Part shown: in pieces, positions 22,401 to 31,920 of the stretch
Numbering within the stretch: position 1 is the stretch's first letter
Layout: each line of letters begins with the position of its first letter
Origin: Drechslerella dactyloides
Lineage: Eukaryota; Ascomycota; Orbiliomycetes; Orbiliales; Orbiliaceae
DNA: 64,000 nt
Direction of reading: 5' to 3'
Assembly (NCBI GenBank): GCA_020064725.1
Contig: JAGTWJ010000002.1
Span: 806,001-870,000, forward strand
Translations under genes and position numbers: made by a program
Notes under the pieces: generated by a model
Database searches by the model: none
Told to the model about the DNA's origin: nothing
Seen by the model: the letters and a program-made list of their open reading frames with translations, nothing else

Positions 22401-23346
22401 CGACGAGGGCCTCGACGACCTCCGGGTCGAGCGTCGGGTTGCGTATCCTGCCCGTCCCCGCAACCTCCTCGCCGTCGGTCTCGTCCGCCTTCTCCCTCTC
22501 CTTCTCCTTCTTGTCCTTGCCCTTGCCCTTGCCCTTGCCGTCGCCCTTGCCCAGCTTCTTGAGGACGTCCGCGCTCTTCATACCCGCGATGCCGAGGTCG
22601 GCTTCCATTTCCTTGACGGCGACGTCGTGGCGGGCGCGGGAGCGGTAGAGCACGCAGTCGTCGACGATGGTCATGAAGAAGCCGTGCATGGCGGCGTCGG
22701 CGACGGTCGCGAAGACGCTGACGTTGCTGTGGGCGCCGGCAAAGTAGATTTCGGTGATCATGCGGCTGCGCAGGGTGCCGAGGAAATGGGGGATGTGGAA
22801 GGCCGAGTAGTCGTTCTTGACGAGTTTGAGGTCGGCGTCGCGGATGAGGGATGCGACGGCGGGGGGCGCCTTTGTGCGGTCGTCCGCTTTCCAGAAGGAC
22901 GGGTATTGGTCGACGAACTCGCCGGAGAGGTATTCGTCGGTCTTGGAGCCGGCGTCACCGCCGGTGCCTTCCTCGTCGGCGAGGGCCTTGAGCTCGCTGT
23001 CGATTTGCTCCTGCAGCTTGCTGAGCCGCTTGCTCTTCTTCTTCGCCTTGCTGTTGCTTCGGGCGAGTGACGACGACGACGGTGGGGCGGCGACCTCGTC
23101 CGTGAAGACGCCGTCGCGACGCTGCGACTCCCTGCAGGCGTCGAGGTCCGTGGAGACCCAGACGACCTCGTCGCCGGCGTCGTGGAAGGCGGCGACCAGC
23201 GGCGTCAGCTTTGCGACGGCGGCTGCGACGGCGTCCGGCGGCATGCGCATCGGGTTGGCGGCGTCTGCTGCCAGGAAGGCGTTCTGGCAGTCGAGGATGA
23301 GCAGGGCCCGGCGAGGGCGCAGCTGCGTCGTCGAGCGACGGAACAT
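19492..23346 (-). CDS. fusion of isochorismatase-like domain and AlkB-type 2OG-Fe(II) dioxygenase
   Basis: Single 1284-codon frame. Residues about 10-275 resemble the isochorismatase/cysteine hydrolase fold: LLILDCQNAF with Asp19, Lys177 in LVKNDYSAF, and the segment AGAHSNVSVFATVADA, where the usual catalytic Cys position is Ser210. The middle (about 280-680) is low-complexity Ser/Pro/Thr/Ala/Lys with an eight-Ala run. Residues about 690-1000 form an AlkB-like dioxygenase: substrate-lid region, LIQLYRDGTDYISEHSDKT (His792, Asp794), His968 in RWMHSIN, and RISLTFR (Arg991, Arg997), as expected for Fe(II) and 2-oxoglutarate binding. The core is split by about 125 low-complexity residues after MTLRTKK. 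AlkB enzymes demethylate alkylated DNA, RNA or protein. The C-terminal 280 residues are helical and unrecognised. All iron ligands are present, so the dioxygenase half is probably active; the hydrolase half may be non-catalytic. Confidence 0.85.
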   Translation of the reverse strand: MFRRSTTQLRPRRALLILDCQNAFLAADAANPMRMPPDAVAAAVAKLTPLVAAFHDAGDEVVWVSTDLDACRESQRRDGVFTDEVAAPPSSSSLARSNSKAKKKSKRLSKLQEQIDSELKALADEEGTGGDAGSKTDEYLSGEFVDQYPSFWKADDRTKAPPAVASLIRDADLKLVKNDYSAFHIPHFLGTLRSRMITEIYFAGAHSNVSVFATVADAAMHGFFMTIVDDCVLYRSRARHDVAVKEMEADLGIAGMKSADVLKKLGKGDGKGKGKGKDKKEKEREKADETDGEEVAGTGRIRNPTLDPEVVEALVEKLRVGSTTEEDEDENGSRRNSKSSPDAAAAAAAAQPTSPNGTSARAPAVNGSGSMPPRRESLSTSDQLVNSGKPSERPKSAPISGFQLPPEAASPSTSPMASPEQPKVERTPVTQRPYSMDVTNLDNEDGGVAVQEHKRTRISPGSGSSTTTTPSAPSAPTGRVRAKVSMRRPQDRKSQSGISVVGAAAAAAARSIDLARAMGSLNLSSSTISSGEAEKSQAAKDELLKSIMGKKTEAEAACASTLSTSSAAAEKVTTDKKNASQTAARKESPTSTTTTSPPPSTTTPPSDDKPTTTMSSVEAKKETLPAGASTDAPKETTPNATDKQSVDTNPNPNPTAETHASRKNKRKDAAVSKLLGPTDTLGEPTDSTALLTSFLPDDLAATAFATLKSEVQWRVMHHRGGEVPRLVAVQGTVAPDGSFPVYRHPADESPPLLPFSKTVDAIRGHVERALKHPVNHVLIQLYRDGTDYISEHSDKTLDIVKGSSIVNVSLGAQRVMTLRTKKKEREDNIAGGNVTPTAAADAGKGKEPKEQKDTAAPAPVKANSETGATKETSPPVETEKTKEPVKPAESAPSTSTEKPPPKPAATTPPGEKERETPKAEKTSTKEPPQPPEQRHDPDDEEKRIIQKIPLPNNSMFILGLPTNQRWMHSINADRRPPREKTPAELAHAGERISLTFRHIGTFLSADESRIWGQGAVAKTAETARETIVGDEILAEEMVFAFAAENRMADGFDWERWYGQGFDVLHFKRRRRKIRLVAGDPGGLAVRIAAEVVGWGDVLVEEVRVGRQVVGPEAVLPVLEDVDVEKTTVAGMEAALLFLATAVEEGRKWLLPDVVTKRAEYARCLSALMDVQRLKSAMEILTAVSGVVVEHPLFAKVHEELTLWNAWYTPRKTANGDCDEEGSRVTVVDCAVFSYVRRLKELGFLDVAGVDGKELRYASLARFAKRMEKEKYVKLAIKGMTATDS
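22297..22320. repeat. (AGC)8 trinucleotide repeat in coding sequence
   Basis: Eight perfect AGC units; on the minus strand they encode a run of eight alanines in the low-complexity linker of the fusion protein. Likely polymorphic in length without shifting the frame. Confidence 0.9.
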
Positions 23347-26300
23347 TTCAACGTCGAGAGATTCAGTATATAAGATGGTAATAGATACTTATTCAAATGA
23401 GTACCCAGCGGGTAAAATTATCCTGAAGTATCACAAGATGTAAGTGAGCATGTATGTATATCATCGACAGCGCGAGCATGCATGAAAGGCGCAAGTCTAG
23501 AGCGGAACAACCAACCTGCTAGTATGTATGTACGTCGGAACGCTATCGTATGATAGTATACAGTCTAGTCTGCGAGTGAAAATGTGATATCACAAACGGA
23601 GCCAAAAGTGAATTCGATTTGCAAGCCAAAAAGCCGGGTATCTGAAGCGTGGAATTTCGAACGGCGACGCCAATGCGATGGGAAACGCCAACGAGGGAAG
23701 CAAAAAGGCCGTGACAGTCGTAGCAGCTGGGATCAAGCAGCAGCAGCAGCAGCAGGAAACGTTCGAAACGAGGCGAGGGCAGGATCGGGATGGTGTGTAT
23801 TATACGGGCATCGCGATGTGGTCCGGCGCTTCGAATGCGGCTCGATCAGAATAAATCCGCGGGAGCGCTTTGACCACGCGCATCAGCTGCATGCAGCTCA
23901 GGCAGCCTGCTAGTCAGGACCAGTCAGGTCAGCCAGTCCGGTCCACCAACGACGTTACGGGCAGCTGGTCGGTGCTCACCTAGGTGCTCGCTCGGGTAGT
24001 GTCTGTCGTATGAGCTGCTCAATGGGCGAGACAGGACGATTGATTGATCATGTTCGAGGGAGGAGGAAGCACGTTTGGTGACGGTACTTCTTCGAGCTGG
24101 GCCGGGTGGAGTGACGGGCGGCCTGCGGCAGCCAATGAACGCAGCCGGCCGGGCTCCACCGGCGAGACCGGTCCAGGTACACTCAACTGCTATCACCACT
24201 CTCTCTCTCTCTCACCGGGTTCATCGCTGGATGACAGACAGCGTCACCGCACTCGGATCCGAGGCAGGCGGTGGGGACGTACAGCACATACGCACGCACG
24301 CACGGCGAGACGAGACGAGACGAACGGCAGGCGGGCCAGTGCAGCCTAACCAGCCGGACTGCGATAACTCCAGACTACTACTCTATTTACATACAATCGT
24401 GACATCCCGGCGGGAATATATTTTTTTCGCAGACTTGCACAAGTGCAGACGGGCGCCCGCTCGCTCTTCGTACAGTCTCACCGCATGCAGCAGCAGCAGG
24501 TGGACCGACCAGCCAGCCAGAGCAAAGGAAAGCAACGGACGCCGAGATGAAGGTAGCAGTCGCGACCCAGCAGTCCGGTTCGCCCGCGCGGCAGAATCAA
24601 AATCGAATCGGGGAGCTGAGACCACTCGCTCGCTCGCTCGCCCTGGCTATGCACACCCTTCCCCCAATTCACAAAATATTCCAACCAGTCCGTACTTAAT
24701 AAAGCGCTATCTTTCCCCGGATGGATGTGAAGAGTCAGGGCAAAGAGCAGAAGATTCCGCAGCGTAAAACGGCCGGAGTTGACCCGCGGGCGCATGGCCC
24801 ACCTGTACGGTACGTATGTACGGACGAGTCGATGGCCGAGGCCGAGGCAGGACGGTGGAGTCGAGTGGAGCTGGAGATTCACCGTTTCAACGACGCCTGT
24901 CCGCGACGGAAGATCTCTAGTATGGATACTTTGAGGCGCGCAATACGGAGATGATGCATTTCGTTCGTTTCGCTCGTTCGCCTCGGGACCCGAAACCTAT
25001 TCTTATAACATAATTCCCATGCAAAAGCAACCTTTGCGTCTGTGCGACTGACATGCTGCTGCTGGGTAAATTTAGTAAAAATTAAAATAAAATAAATTGG
25101 CGAGGTCCGACGCCTCTCAAGGAAGCACGGATGAATTCGAATGTACCGGTACGATGAGATTCATCCTCATCGAGATGCATGCCATCGATGCATCGTGCAG
25201 GTCGTGTGGCAGAAACGAAGGAAAGTACAGGCGGGCTAAGCGCTTCGCTGTTGACTGTCTTTCCTTTGCGCCCGTCTGTTTTTTTTTGTACTGTCTGTCT
25301 GTCTGTCGCACAGGCGCATGCAAAACCGAACGAATCGACGCACCGGTTTTCAGACATACATACATCCGAATCCATCCATCCACGCAACTCGACCACAATA
25401 CTATCGCAATCCTACAAATAATTCCTAGAATAATTACACACGTATTTTTACGATGAGGATACGATTGTATATATAATACTCTGCCCGGTGGAATTTCGAA
25501 ATAGCACGGAGACGCAGATATAAAATTATATAACGGAGAGGTATATCTCGGCTGCAGCTGCCTACAATGACATGCATGCGCATGGTCCGGGTTCTGTCAT
25601 ATCGAGGTGATGTGATGTCCGAACCCACGGGCCTCGGAAACGAAATTGGGCCGAGTGGCAGATATAACGGAGGCTCTCGCGCGGGTCCAGTACCAAGTAT
25701 ACTACATAAACACATACTAAATACGGTACACATGTGTCTCAGTGTACTCTACACCGTACCGTAAGTACGGGATGCCGTCCATCCGAGATTATCCATCGTG
25801 CGAGTGACAGAGAACCGGATTATCCTGCGATTGATAAATGGGAATTAATGCAGAGGGTTAGCCCAGCATTGCAAATGTACCTGTGGCTGAAGGACACACG
25901 TGATAACAAATGGTCCCGTGTGCAGATGTTCGGCGCTTCGAGAGATCTGATCGAGGAATTTGATATAATGGTGTCATTCCAGTTGGGATATTTTGTCATC
26001 ACGTTCAGCCGTGCGCGCTACTGTTACTGTACTACTCTACTTCGAAACGGCGAAACGGGCTGGTGTGAATGAAACATCAACCCATCCATCCTTTCAACGC
26101 CCGCAATAAATCATATTTCCACATCCTTAGTGCGGTCGACTCGGGCTTTTCCGAGGTGTCTTTCAAGTACATACGGAGAGTAGGTATGTGAAGGGGGGGT
26201 ATACGCATCTCGTCGACATACACGACGGCGAGAGAGAGATTTGCGAGTGGAGGTTGCAAATTGACAAATCTTCGTATTCGGGTATCGATATATCCCGATC

Positions 26301-26501
26301 CAATCGGATCCGGTCCCCAGCCGCCAGCTCGTCGACCGACGTATCACATCCTCTCTACCAGCCGTGCGATGTTCTGCACGGTATGTAAGTGGTAAAGTAA
26401 GTACCTATCGACCTGCTTACTTATACCGTAGGGCCCCTCTATCGTGCATGCATATACACCAGATATTCGATGCACACTCTGCATAATTCATCGAATGACA
26501 T
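23347..26501. other. 3.2-kb intergenic region rich in microsatellites
   Basis: Upstream of the fusion gene and downstream of the PLP-enzyme gene. It holds an AGC run (23736-23755), CT repeats (24199-24215), CTGT repeats (about 25291-25308), and CATA/CATC runs near 25350-25382. Long frames (for example 24075-24767 plus) overlap opposing frames and translate to Arg/Thr-rich sequence, so I treat them as chance. A 74-codon frame at 25848-26072 is more protein-like but unsupported. Confidence 0.4.
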
Positions 26502-27849
26502 TCACTCGCGCAACAGCTGCTCCTGCTCGTTCGTAAATTCGCCCTCTCGTACGAGCAGGCCCGCCAGCGCCTCCAGCGTCGTATTCCCGCCGGAAAACAC
26601 CACGCCAACATTCCACCCGCCCTCGCCGGCCTCCCGCTGCACCAGCCGTCGAAACCCCTCGTCGAACAGCACGACGGCCAGCCCGACGACGGCGCTCGGC
26701 TCAACCAGCACCTTCATCCGCTCCACGACCAGCCGGACGGCCATCAGTATCTCCCACTCCGTCACGCTGAAGACGCCGGCCACGCTCTCCTCGATGACGG
26801 CGTACGTGACCGCCCCCGTCGGCGTGCGCAGGCCGTCCGCGATGGTTAGCGTTTTGACGGCGTCGATTCGCGCTCCGGCTTTCAGTCCCCGCTGACAGTC
26901 GTTCGCGCCGTCCTTGCGCGGCTCCGCACCGAACACGCGGACGCCGGTGCCGCGACACGCCGTCGCGATGCCGGAGAGCAGCCCGCCGCCGCCGCAGGGG
27001 GCGATTATGGCGTCCAGCGGACGACCTGCCGCGTTCGCCTGCTCGATCAACTCGAGCGCGACGGTGCCCTGGCCCAGCAGGATGAACGGGTGGTCGTACG
27101 GCGGTATCAGCGTGGCGCCCGTCCGCGCTTGCTCTTCGCGAACGGCGGCCTCGCGTTCCGGCGCTGTCGAGCCGGAGAAGACGACGGAGGCGCCGTAGGA
27201 TTTCGTCGCGGCAATCTTCGACGGTGTGGAGATGGACGGCATTATGACCGTGCAGGGGATCGAGGCGGCGGCGGCAGCGATGGCGAGAGCCTGCGCGTGG
27301 TTGCCAGAGGAGTGCGTGATGACGCCCTTGGAGGACTGCGCGGGCGTCAGGCGGGAGATGGCGTGCGTGGCGCCGCTATCACATACCCCGTCCGAGTATA
27401 AGTGCGTGTCCTCACAGTATACAAAGCATACGTATATCCGCTTGTTTATGCATAGGTATATGGTAGAGTGAGATGTGATGTTACCGTATCTTGAACGCCC
27501 CGCCCCGCTGTAGATTCTCGCACTTGAACACCATCCGCACGACCGGCCGCGCCGCAACATCGCCAGTCACGCCCCTCGCATTCTTGATGCCGTCGACGTC
27601 AGCGCTGCGAGAGGTGCTCGCGAGCCGGTCGAGCGTGCGCGAGGTGAGGGCGGGCGTCAGGTGGATGTGCGGTTTGATCCGCTCGTGGGCCTCGAGCACG
27701 GACTCGCGGGTCAGCGGCAAGTCTGACTCCAGCGCTGACATTGTGGAGTCGCCTCGCCTTGTTTTTGGAAATGCAGATGATCGTGGATTGATCGGGTTCG
27801 AAACGCCGGAGTTTGATTGGTGGTGTGGAGGTGGACGGGATTGGGGCAT
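26502..27849 (-). CDS. serine racemase / threonine dehydratase-like PLP enzyme
   Basis: Two exons, 27849-27485 and 27375-26502, give 412 residues. The 109-nt intron (GTAACA donor, GATAG acceptor) interrupts the PLP-lysine motif exactly: exon 1 ends GGAFKI and the split codon gives Arg, then GATHA. This is the fold-type II signature, with Lys120 as Schiff-base lysine. Also visible are SSGNHAQALA (phosphate/substrate loop) and CGGGGLLSG (phosphate-binding glycine loop). Family members racemise serine or deaminate serine/threonine to 2-oxoacids. There is no C-terminal regulatory ACT domain, which favours serine racemase or a catabolic dehydratase over the biosynthetic enzyme. A second ATG at 27741 (MSALESD) would give 376 residues, closer to family length, and may be the real start. 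Confidence 0.85.
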
Positions 27850-28179
27850 CGATCAATGGGGCAGCCGATTGGCTGGAGGGAGGAGCCGGCAACGTTTTGC
27901 GGTGTTGCATTGTCGCTTCGGGCGAGGTGTTGCATTTTGCGTCGTGCATTTCCCAGCCAGGAGGTCTATCGATACAGCTGTGGTAATCACAGTGTAAACG
28001 AGTAGTAATATTCACTCAGCTCGTCAAATTCACCATATACTGGTATCAGCCCGGAGAAGTAGTAGTAGTAATACTATCAGCTATACTGACTAACGCAATT
28101 TCTTTTGGTGACCCAGCACCCGTCTCGTTACTAGAATATCGATATAGATATAGTCCTGTTAGGCTCCAACTTACCACTA
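27850..28179. other. intergenic flank between PLP-enzyme gene and MITE
   Basis: 330 bases that include the presumed promoter of the PLP-enzyme gene. No repeat or second gene is visible. Confidence 0.4.
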
Positions 28180-28181
28180 TA

Positions 28182-28862
28182 TGGCGTACAAAATCGATCA
28201 AAAGATACACATTCGTTTTTCACATTATATATAATGCCATTAAACATATATTCTATACATCAACCCCTATAGATACTGCTAAGGCCTATGTTTGTAGGTA
28301 AAATTTATTTAGAGATATAGCTACTAATTTGGCTATACTAATTAAATAAAAGCTGGCCAACAGAAACTAGCCTACTCTCTAGCAGAAGCTAGTCTAGTCT
28401 TTAACATATATAGAAGCTGTTTAGTAAAAGCTGGCCTAACAAGAACTAACCTAGTAGAAATCAGCCTAGTAAGTGGCTAGTCTAATAGCAGAATATATAA
28501 ATATATATATATCCCAATACCTAGGCTACCACATACTAGCCAATTCTGCTAGACCAGCTGAGCTGGCTTTTACTAGACCAGTTCTTGCTAGGCTGGTTTC
28601 TACTGGGCTAGTTTCTGCTGGGTGGTTTCTGTATATGCTAAGGTTCTGCTGGGGAGTAGGCCGGCTTCCACTGCCCAGCCCAATAGCAGGCGTAACCTTG
28701 AAACTGTTATTTGGTCTATAATAGAGATGTTAAGTACTTAACAGACCTATAAGCGTAGGCCTTGGCAGTATCTACAGGGGTTGACGTATACTATATATGT
28801 TTAATGGCATTATATATGATGTGAAAAACGAATGTGTATCTTTTGATCGATTTTGTACGCCA
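28182..28862. mobile_element. MITE with long terminal inverted repeats and TA flanks
   Basis: A 681-bp non-coding palindrome. The left end (from 28182, TGGCGTACAAAATCGATC) and the reverse complement of the right end (to 28862) are identical for over 40 bases and match with about a dozen differences for about 118 bases. The inner parts also pair in inverse orientation (repeated AGAAACTAG/CCAGCAGAAAC-like segments around 28380-28460 and 28560-28650), so the element could fold into one long hairpin. A TA dinucleotide flanks each end (28180-28181 and 28863-28864), matching the TA target duplication of Tc1/mariner/pogo elements. No transposase frame is present, so it is non-autonomous. Confidence 0.8.
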
Positions 28863-29111
28863 TACACTACACGGACATGTAGTGATACTAAGTACAACTA
28901 CTTATAGTATCAGTAGGTATCTGTAGTAGTGTCTAAGACAGCAAAACGTAGTATGCTCATTATAACCCGAGGTAGCGTATAGCTCGCATCAGCTTATTGA
29001 GTACGAATTATGGAATATATTGCCTAACAGCAAACGAAGATCACAACAGATCCGTTCAAAATGTCAGAATAAGCACGATGTCGCAGAAACGAATGCATAT
29101 TTCTCCCACCG

Positions 29112-29119
29112 TATAAATA
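29112..29119 (+). promoter_or_regulatory. TATA box of the 29201 gene
   Basis: TATAAATA about 85 bases upstream of the ATG at 29201, followed by a CT/CA-rich leader (29120-29198). Confidence 0.55.
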
Positions 29120-29200
29120 GGCTTCTCCTCCCCCTCTGGACAGCCTCTTTCTCCATCATCCTTTCACATCACCCCCTCAAAGCCCATCAGTCCACACGCC

Positions 29201-29992
29201 ATGGATCCGGCCTCTCAAACGGCGTCCTCAGGTAAATCCCGCCCCTTCCATCAAAAATTGCTGACTCCGCTGACAATCTCTCCGTCAAGGCATGAAAACT
29301 GAATGGCCACCACAAATATGTTCTGTTCCGCTGCGGCTAACGAGCTCGCAGCTGGGACAAAGCTGGAGAATAACTCCTGCAGCGATGCCGGCTAGATGTA
29401 AACCACACTCGATTGTAAGTCACTGCTTCGTCCGCCTCCAGCTTCAACATTAAGATTATGTGGAAAACATGATTCTCTTCAACACACAGAAAGATTTGAC
29501 TGGGCTAACTCTGCCCTTTGGCACACTTCTTCCCGTACCAGATGTTTGTCATCGATGCATTGAGCAAATAATCGGCTGGTTTATGACCTCCGTGGCCGAT
29601 GTGTCGCCCACAGTCAGATGGCGCTTACACGGTCGGTAGATCGAGCTTCATGCACGTGCTAGCATGGGTTGCGCCCTGCTTTACGCCATTCTGGAAAGAA
29701 AGCCAGTATGAGCTAGGAATAGACGACCGCAACGAGCGCGCATACCGCGATGGGCTTGCACAAACACAAATTCTCAACGATTCCAAGACAAGGTCGAGCC
29801 ACGCGTCGATAAGGCTTTGCTATATCCGCAAATGTTTAGCCGAAAACTATCAAGCGTGCCAGGCGCACGCTGGTCACATACCAAAATACAATGGTGATGG
29901 CTTCTTTAGGTCTCTACAATGTAAGTGTCCCCTGTTGCCCACCTTGTGCTCTTAAGTATCAATTGATCATGCTAACGTATACTGAGTTAGAA
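29201..29992 (+). CDS. predicted small multi-exon gene, unknown function
   Basis: Reconstructed from a TATA box, a pyrimidine-rich leader and consistent splice sites. Exon 1 29201-29231 (MDPASQTASS), intron with GTAAAT and GCTGAC, exon 2 29290-29414, intron GTAAGT to ACACAG, exon 3 29490-29543, intron GTTTGT to CCCACAG, exon 4 29614-29920, then donor GTAAGT with a perfect TGCTAACGT branch and TTAG at 29990. All phases agree. With the TTAG acceptor the stop TAA is split by the intron (172 residues); a neighbouring AAG acceptor would add SNTLSI and end at 30013. Exon 3's donor is the weakest call (alternative 29535). The product has several Cys and a Trp/Phe-rich centre, no signal peptide and no family I recognise. 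Confidence 0.5.
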
Positions 29993-30013
29993 GCAAACAC
30001 GCTCTCTATCTAG

Positions 30014-31674
30014 TCCTTGCCTGTCAATTTGTGTCGGGATGAACCATGTGCTTCAGTGTGTGGGTGCTCGGATCTCGTTCTCAAACCCATCAGGACGGGA
30101 AGAGGAAAAGGAGAAGAGGAAGAGGATAGAAGAAGAGGTGAAGGATAGAAGAAGAGCGAGATAGAAGAAGAAGAAGACAGAAAAAGAAGGAGACAGAAGA
30201 AAGAGCAAGAAAAGACGGAGATAGAAGAAGAAGGAGTAGGAGTAGGACGAGTAAGAGGAGGAGCAGGAGCAGGAGCCGTCGACAGCAGTAGCAGTCAACA
30301 ACATCAGCAGTCAGCAGCAGCAGTAGCGCCATAGCAACAGAGGAATCAGGACAAGATGAACCAGAGCCATGGCAGAGTATCGAGGGAAAAACGGAGATTC
30401 GATCCTCCGTTAATAATCATCATGTCCGTAATTCGAATTACTACTTGATATTGCTAAGCTATCGTATACGAACGTAACAGATGTAAAAGCACAGCTAGAC
30501 AATGAACGGAGAACGTTATGATGTAAGGATTTGTCCTTTAGCTTTCTGGCAGGTTTTCTATTCCAAGCTGTGCAGCTGTCCGTATGCAGCCCTCAGCTCA
30601 TGTTCATATGCACAAATGTACGGACATATCCATGGCACGCGTGCAGTATGCAGAAAATATATTATAACGCCAGAGTTTCCGGTTCTGAAAGCTTTATGAA
30701 TTCAAGTACTTGATATCTCGGTACTGAGGCTCGTTCCTGTGATCTATCCCCCCAATATGTCCTATAGTATCGTGAGTCCATTTTATAAAAAGCTTTGAAT
30801 TACGGACTATGTCTACTGTGCGTCCAGCTTCCAGTTTACAAGAAAAAACTGTTGCATGTATGTATGTAGAATGTGCATGTGGAGGTCATCTTATCTTTGA
30901 GGTCTGTTGGGCTGGCCTAGGGACTATTCTACTGGATCATGTCATTCTCGGGACAACATGTTAGCTGTGCAGCTATATACGCACATGTATATGCAGCGTG
31001 ATGGACAGGTTCACCAGATTTATAAGTCTGACGTGGACACGGCCGATGGATCTAGACTCTGCGATCCTCAGCTGACGGGTTTCGGGTCCCGACTCGAATA
31101 CGTAAAAGCGGGGTGCGGGATCCACCTGCTCTTGTTTCATGCTTCTCGCGAGATTGTTGCCTAAATGCCAGGTCACAAACTATACTCAGTAAGTAAGTAC
31201 TTGGTTTATATGTGATATCATTTTTATACTCGGTCGTCGATACGCGGATGTGGGCCGGTATCGGGTGCGGTTGGAGAAAATGATACGATTGTGGGTCTGT
31301 GCGTTATCGGTGGGTTGGGTCTGGAATGGCCGGTGGAGCAGTGATATCGGGGGCAACCTTGAATTTTTATATTTGTAGATAAGAAGTAGACCGCAGATCG
31401 TTGCTGGTGGATTACAGGCTGTATGGGACTCCGTTCAGGCAAATGATATCGTTAGCGGCTTTTTAAAATACACAATCCTGCACCCCATGATTACCGCCGA
31501 AGAAATATGAAGAAAAGTCTATCCGAAAAAAAAAAACAGGGCGGACGGAAGGGATGAAAGTAACGAAGGCAGGTGACGTAGGAACGTGAAAGTCTTAAAT
31601 TTCCAAAATTATACACGCATATCATGATCAAGCGGAAGGTTAGATTTACGAATGCGATACGAGTTGTAGCGTAG
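30014..31674. other. intergenic, no gene seen
   Basis: Contains a purine-rich tract (listed separately) and otherwise short frames only. Near 31190 there are repeated TAAGTAAGTA motifs. Nothing else stands out. Confidence 0.4.
30093..30282 (+). repeat. polypurine GAA/GGA-rich tract
   Basis: About 190 bases that are almost entirely A and G on the plus strand, built from degenerate AGAAGA, GGATAG and GGAGTAG units, running into GCA/AGC-rich sequence to about 30330. The polyserine/leucine frames on the minus strand are a by-product of this composition. Such tracts can form triplex DNA. Confidence 0.85.
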
Positions 31675-31920
31675 CTAATGCCGCCGCCTGCCGCCGCCGC
31701 CGGCATGATTGTCATTGCGAGGTTTCTTCGGGACCTTTGCCGGCGATGGTTGAAAACCCTGAGAAGGCGGACGCTTTGGCAGATTCGGATTCGCGGGCAG
31801 CGGTGAAGGCTGCGATGTGGGCGAGTCACACCTCGACGCGGACACGGGCGAACGTGGAATCGGAATCAGCGGCGGTGGCAGCGGCGGGAGCGACGGTATC
31901 ACGGCACCACCAGCAGGCAA
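31675..31920 (-). other. in-frame coding-like extension after the U1-C stop codon
   Basis: Directly after the TAG of the U1-C frame (31923-31921) the same reading frame stays open for 81 more codons to a TAG at 31675. Codon use is as GC-rich at third positions as in the exon before it. The translation is proline-rich, then basic (LPKRPPSQGF, VPKKPRNDN) and ends in GGGGRRRH. I found no GT-AG splice that would skip the stop and keep this frame. It could be read-through sequence, the original C-terminus behind a premature stop, or an assembly error. Confidence 0.5.

Noticed and set aside
24075..24767. 230-codon plus-strand frame
   Set aside because: Begins in microsatellite-rich sequence, has Arg/Ser/Thr-biased translation, is opposed by other frames and has no promoter or splice support.
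25848..26072. 74-codon frame starting MQRVSPALQMYLWLKD
   Set aside because: Protein-like composition, but no family, low third-position GC and no clear transcript signals; left as unproven.
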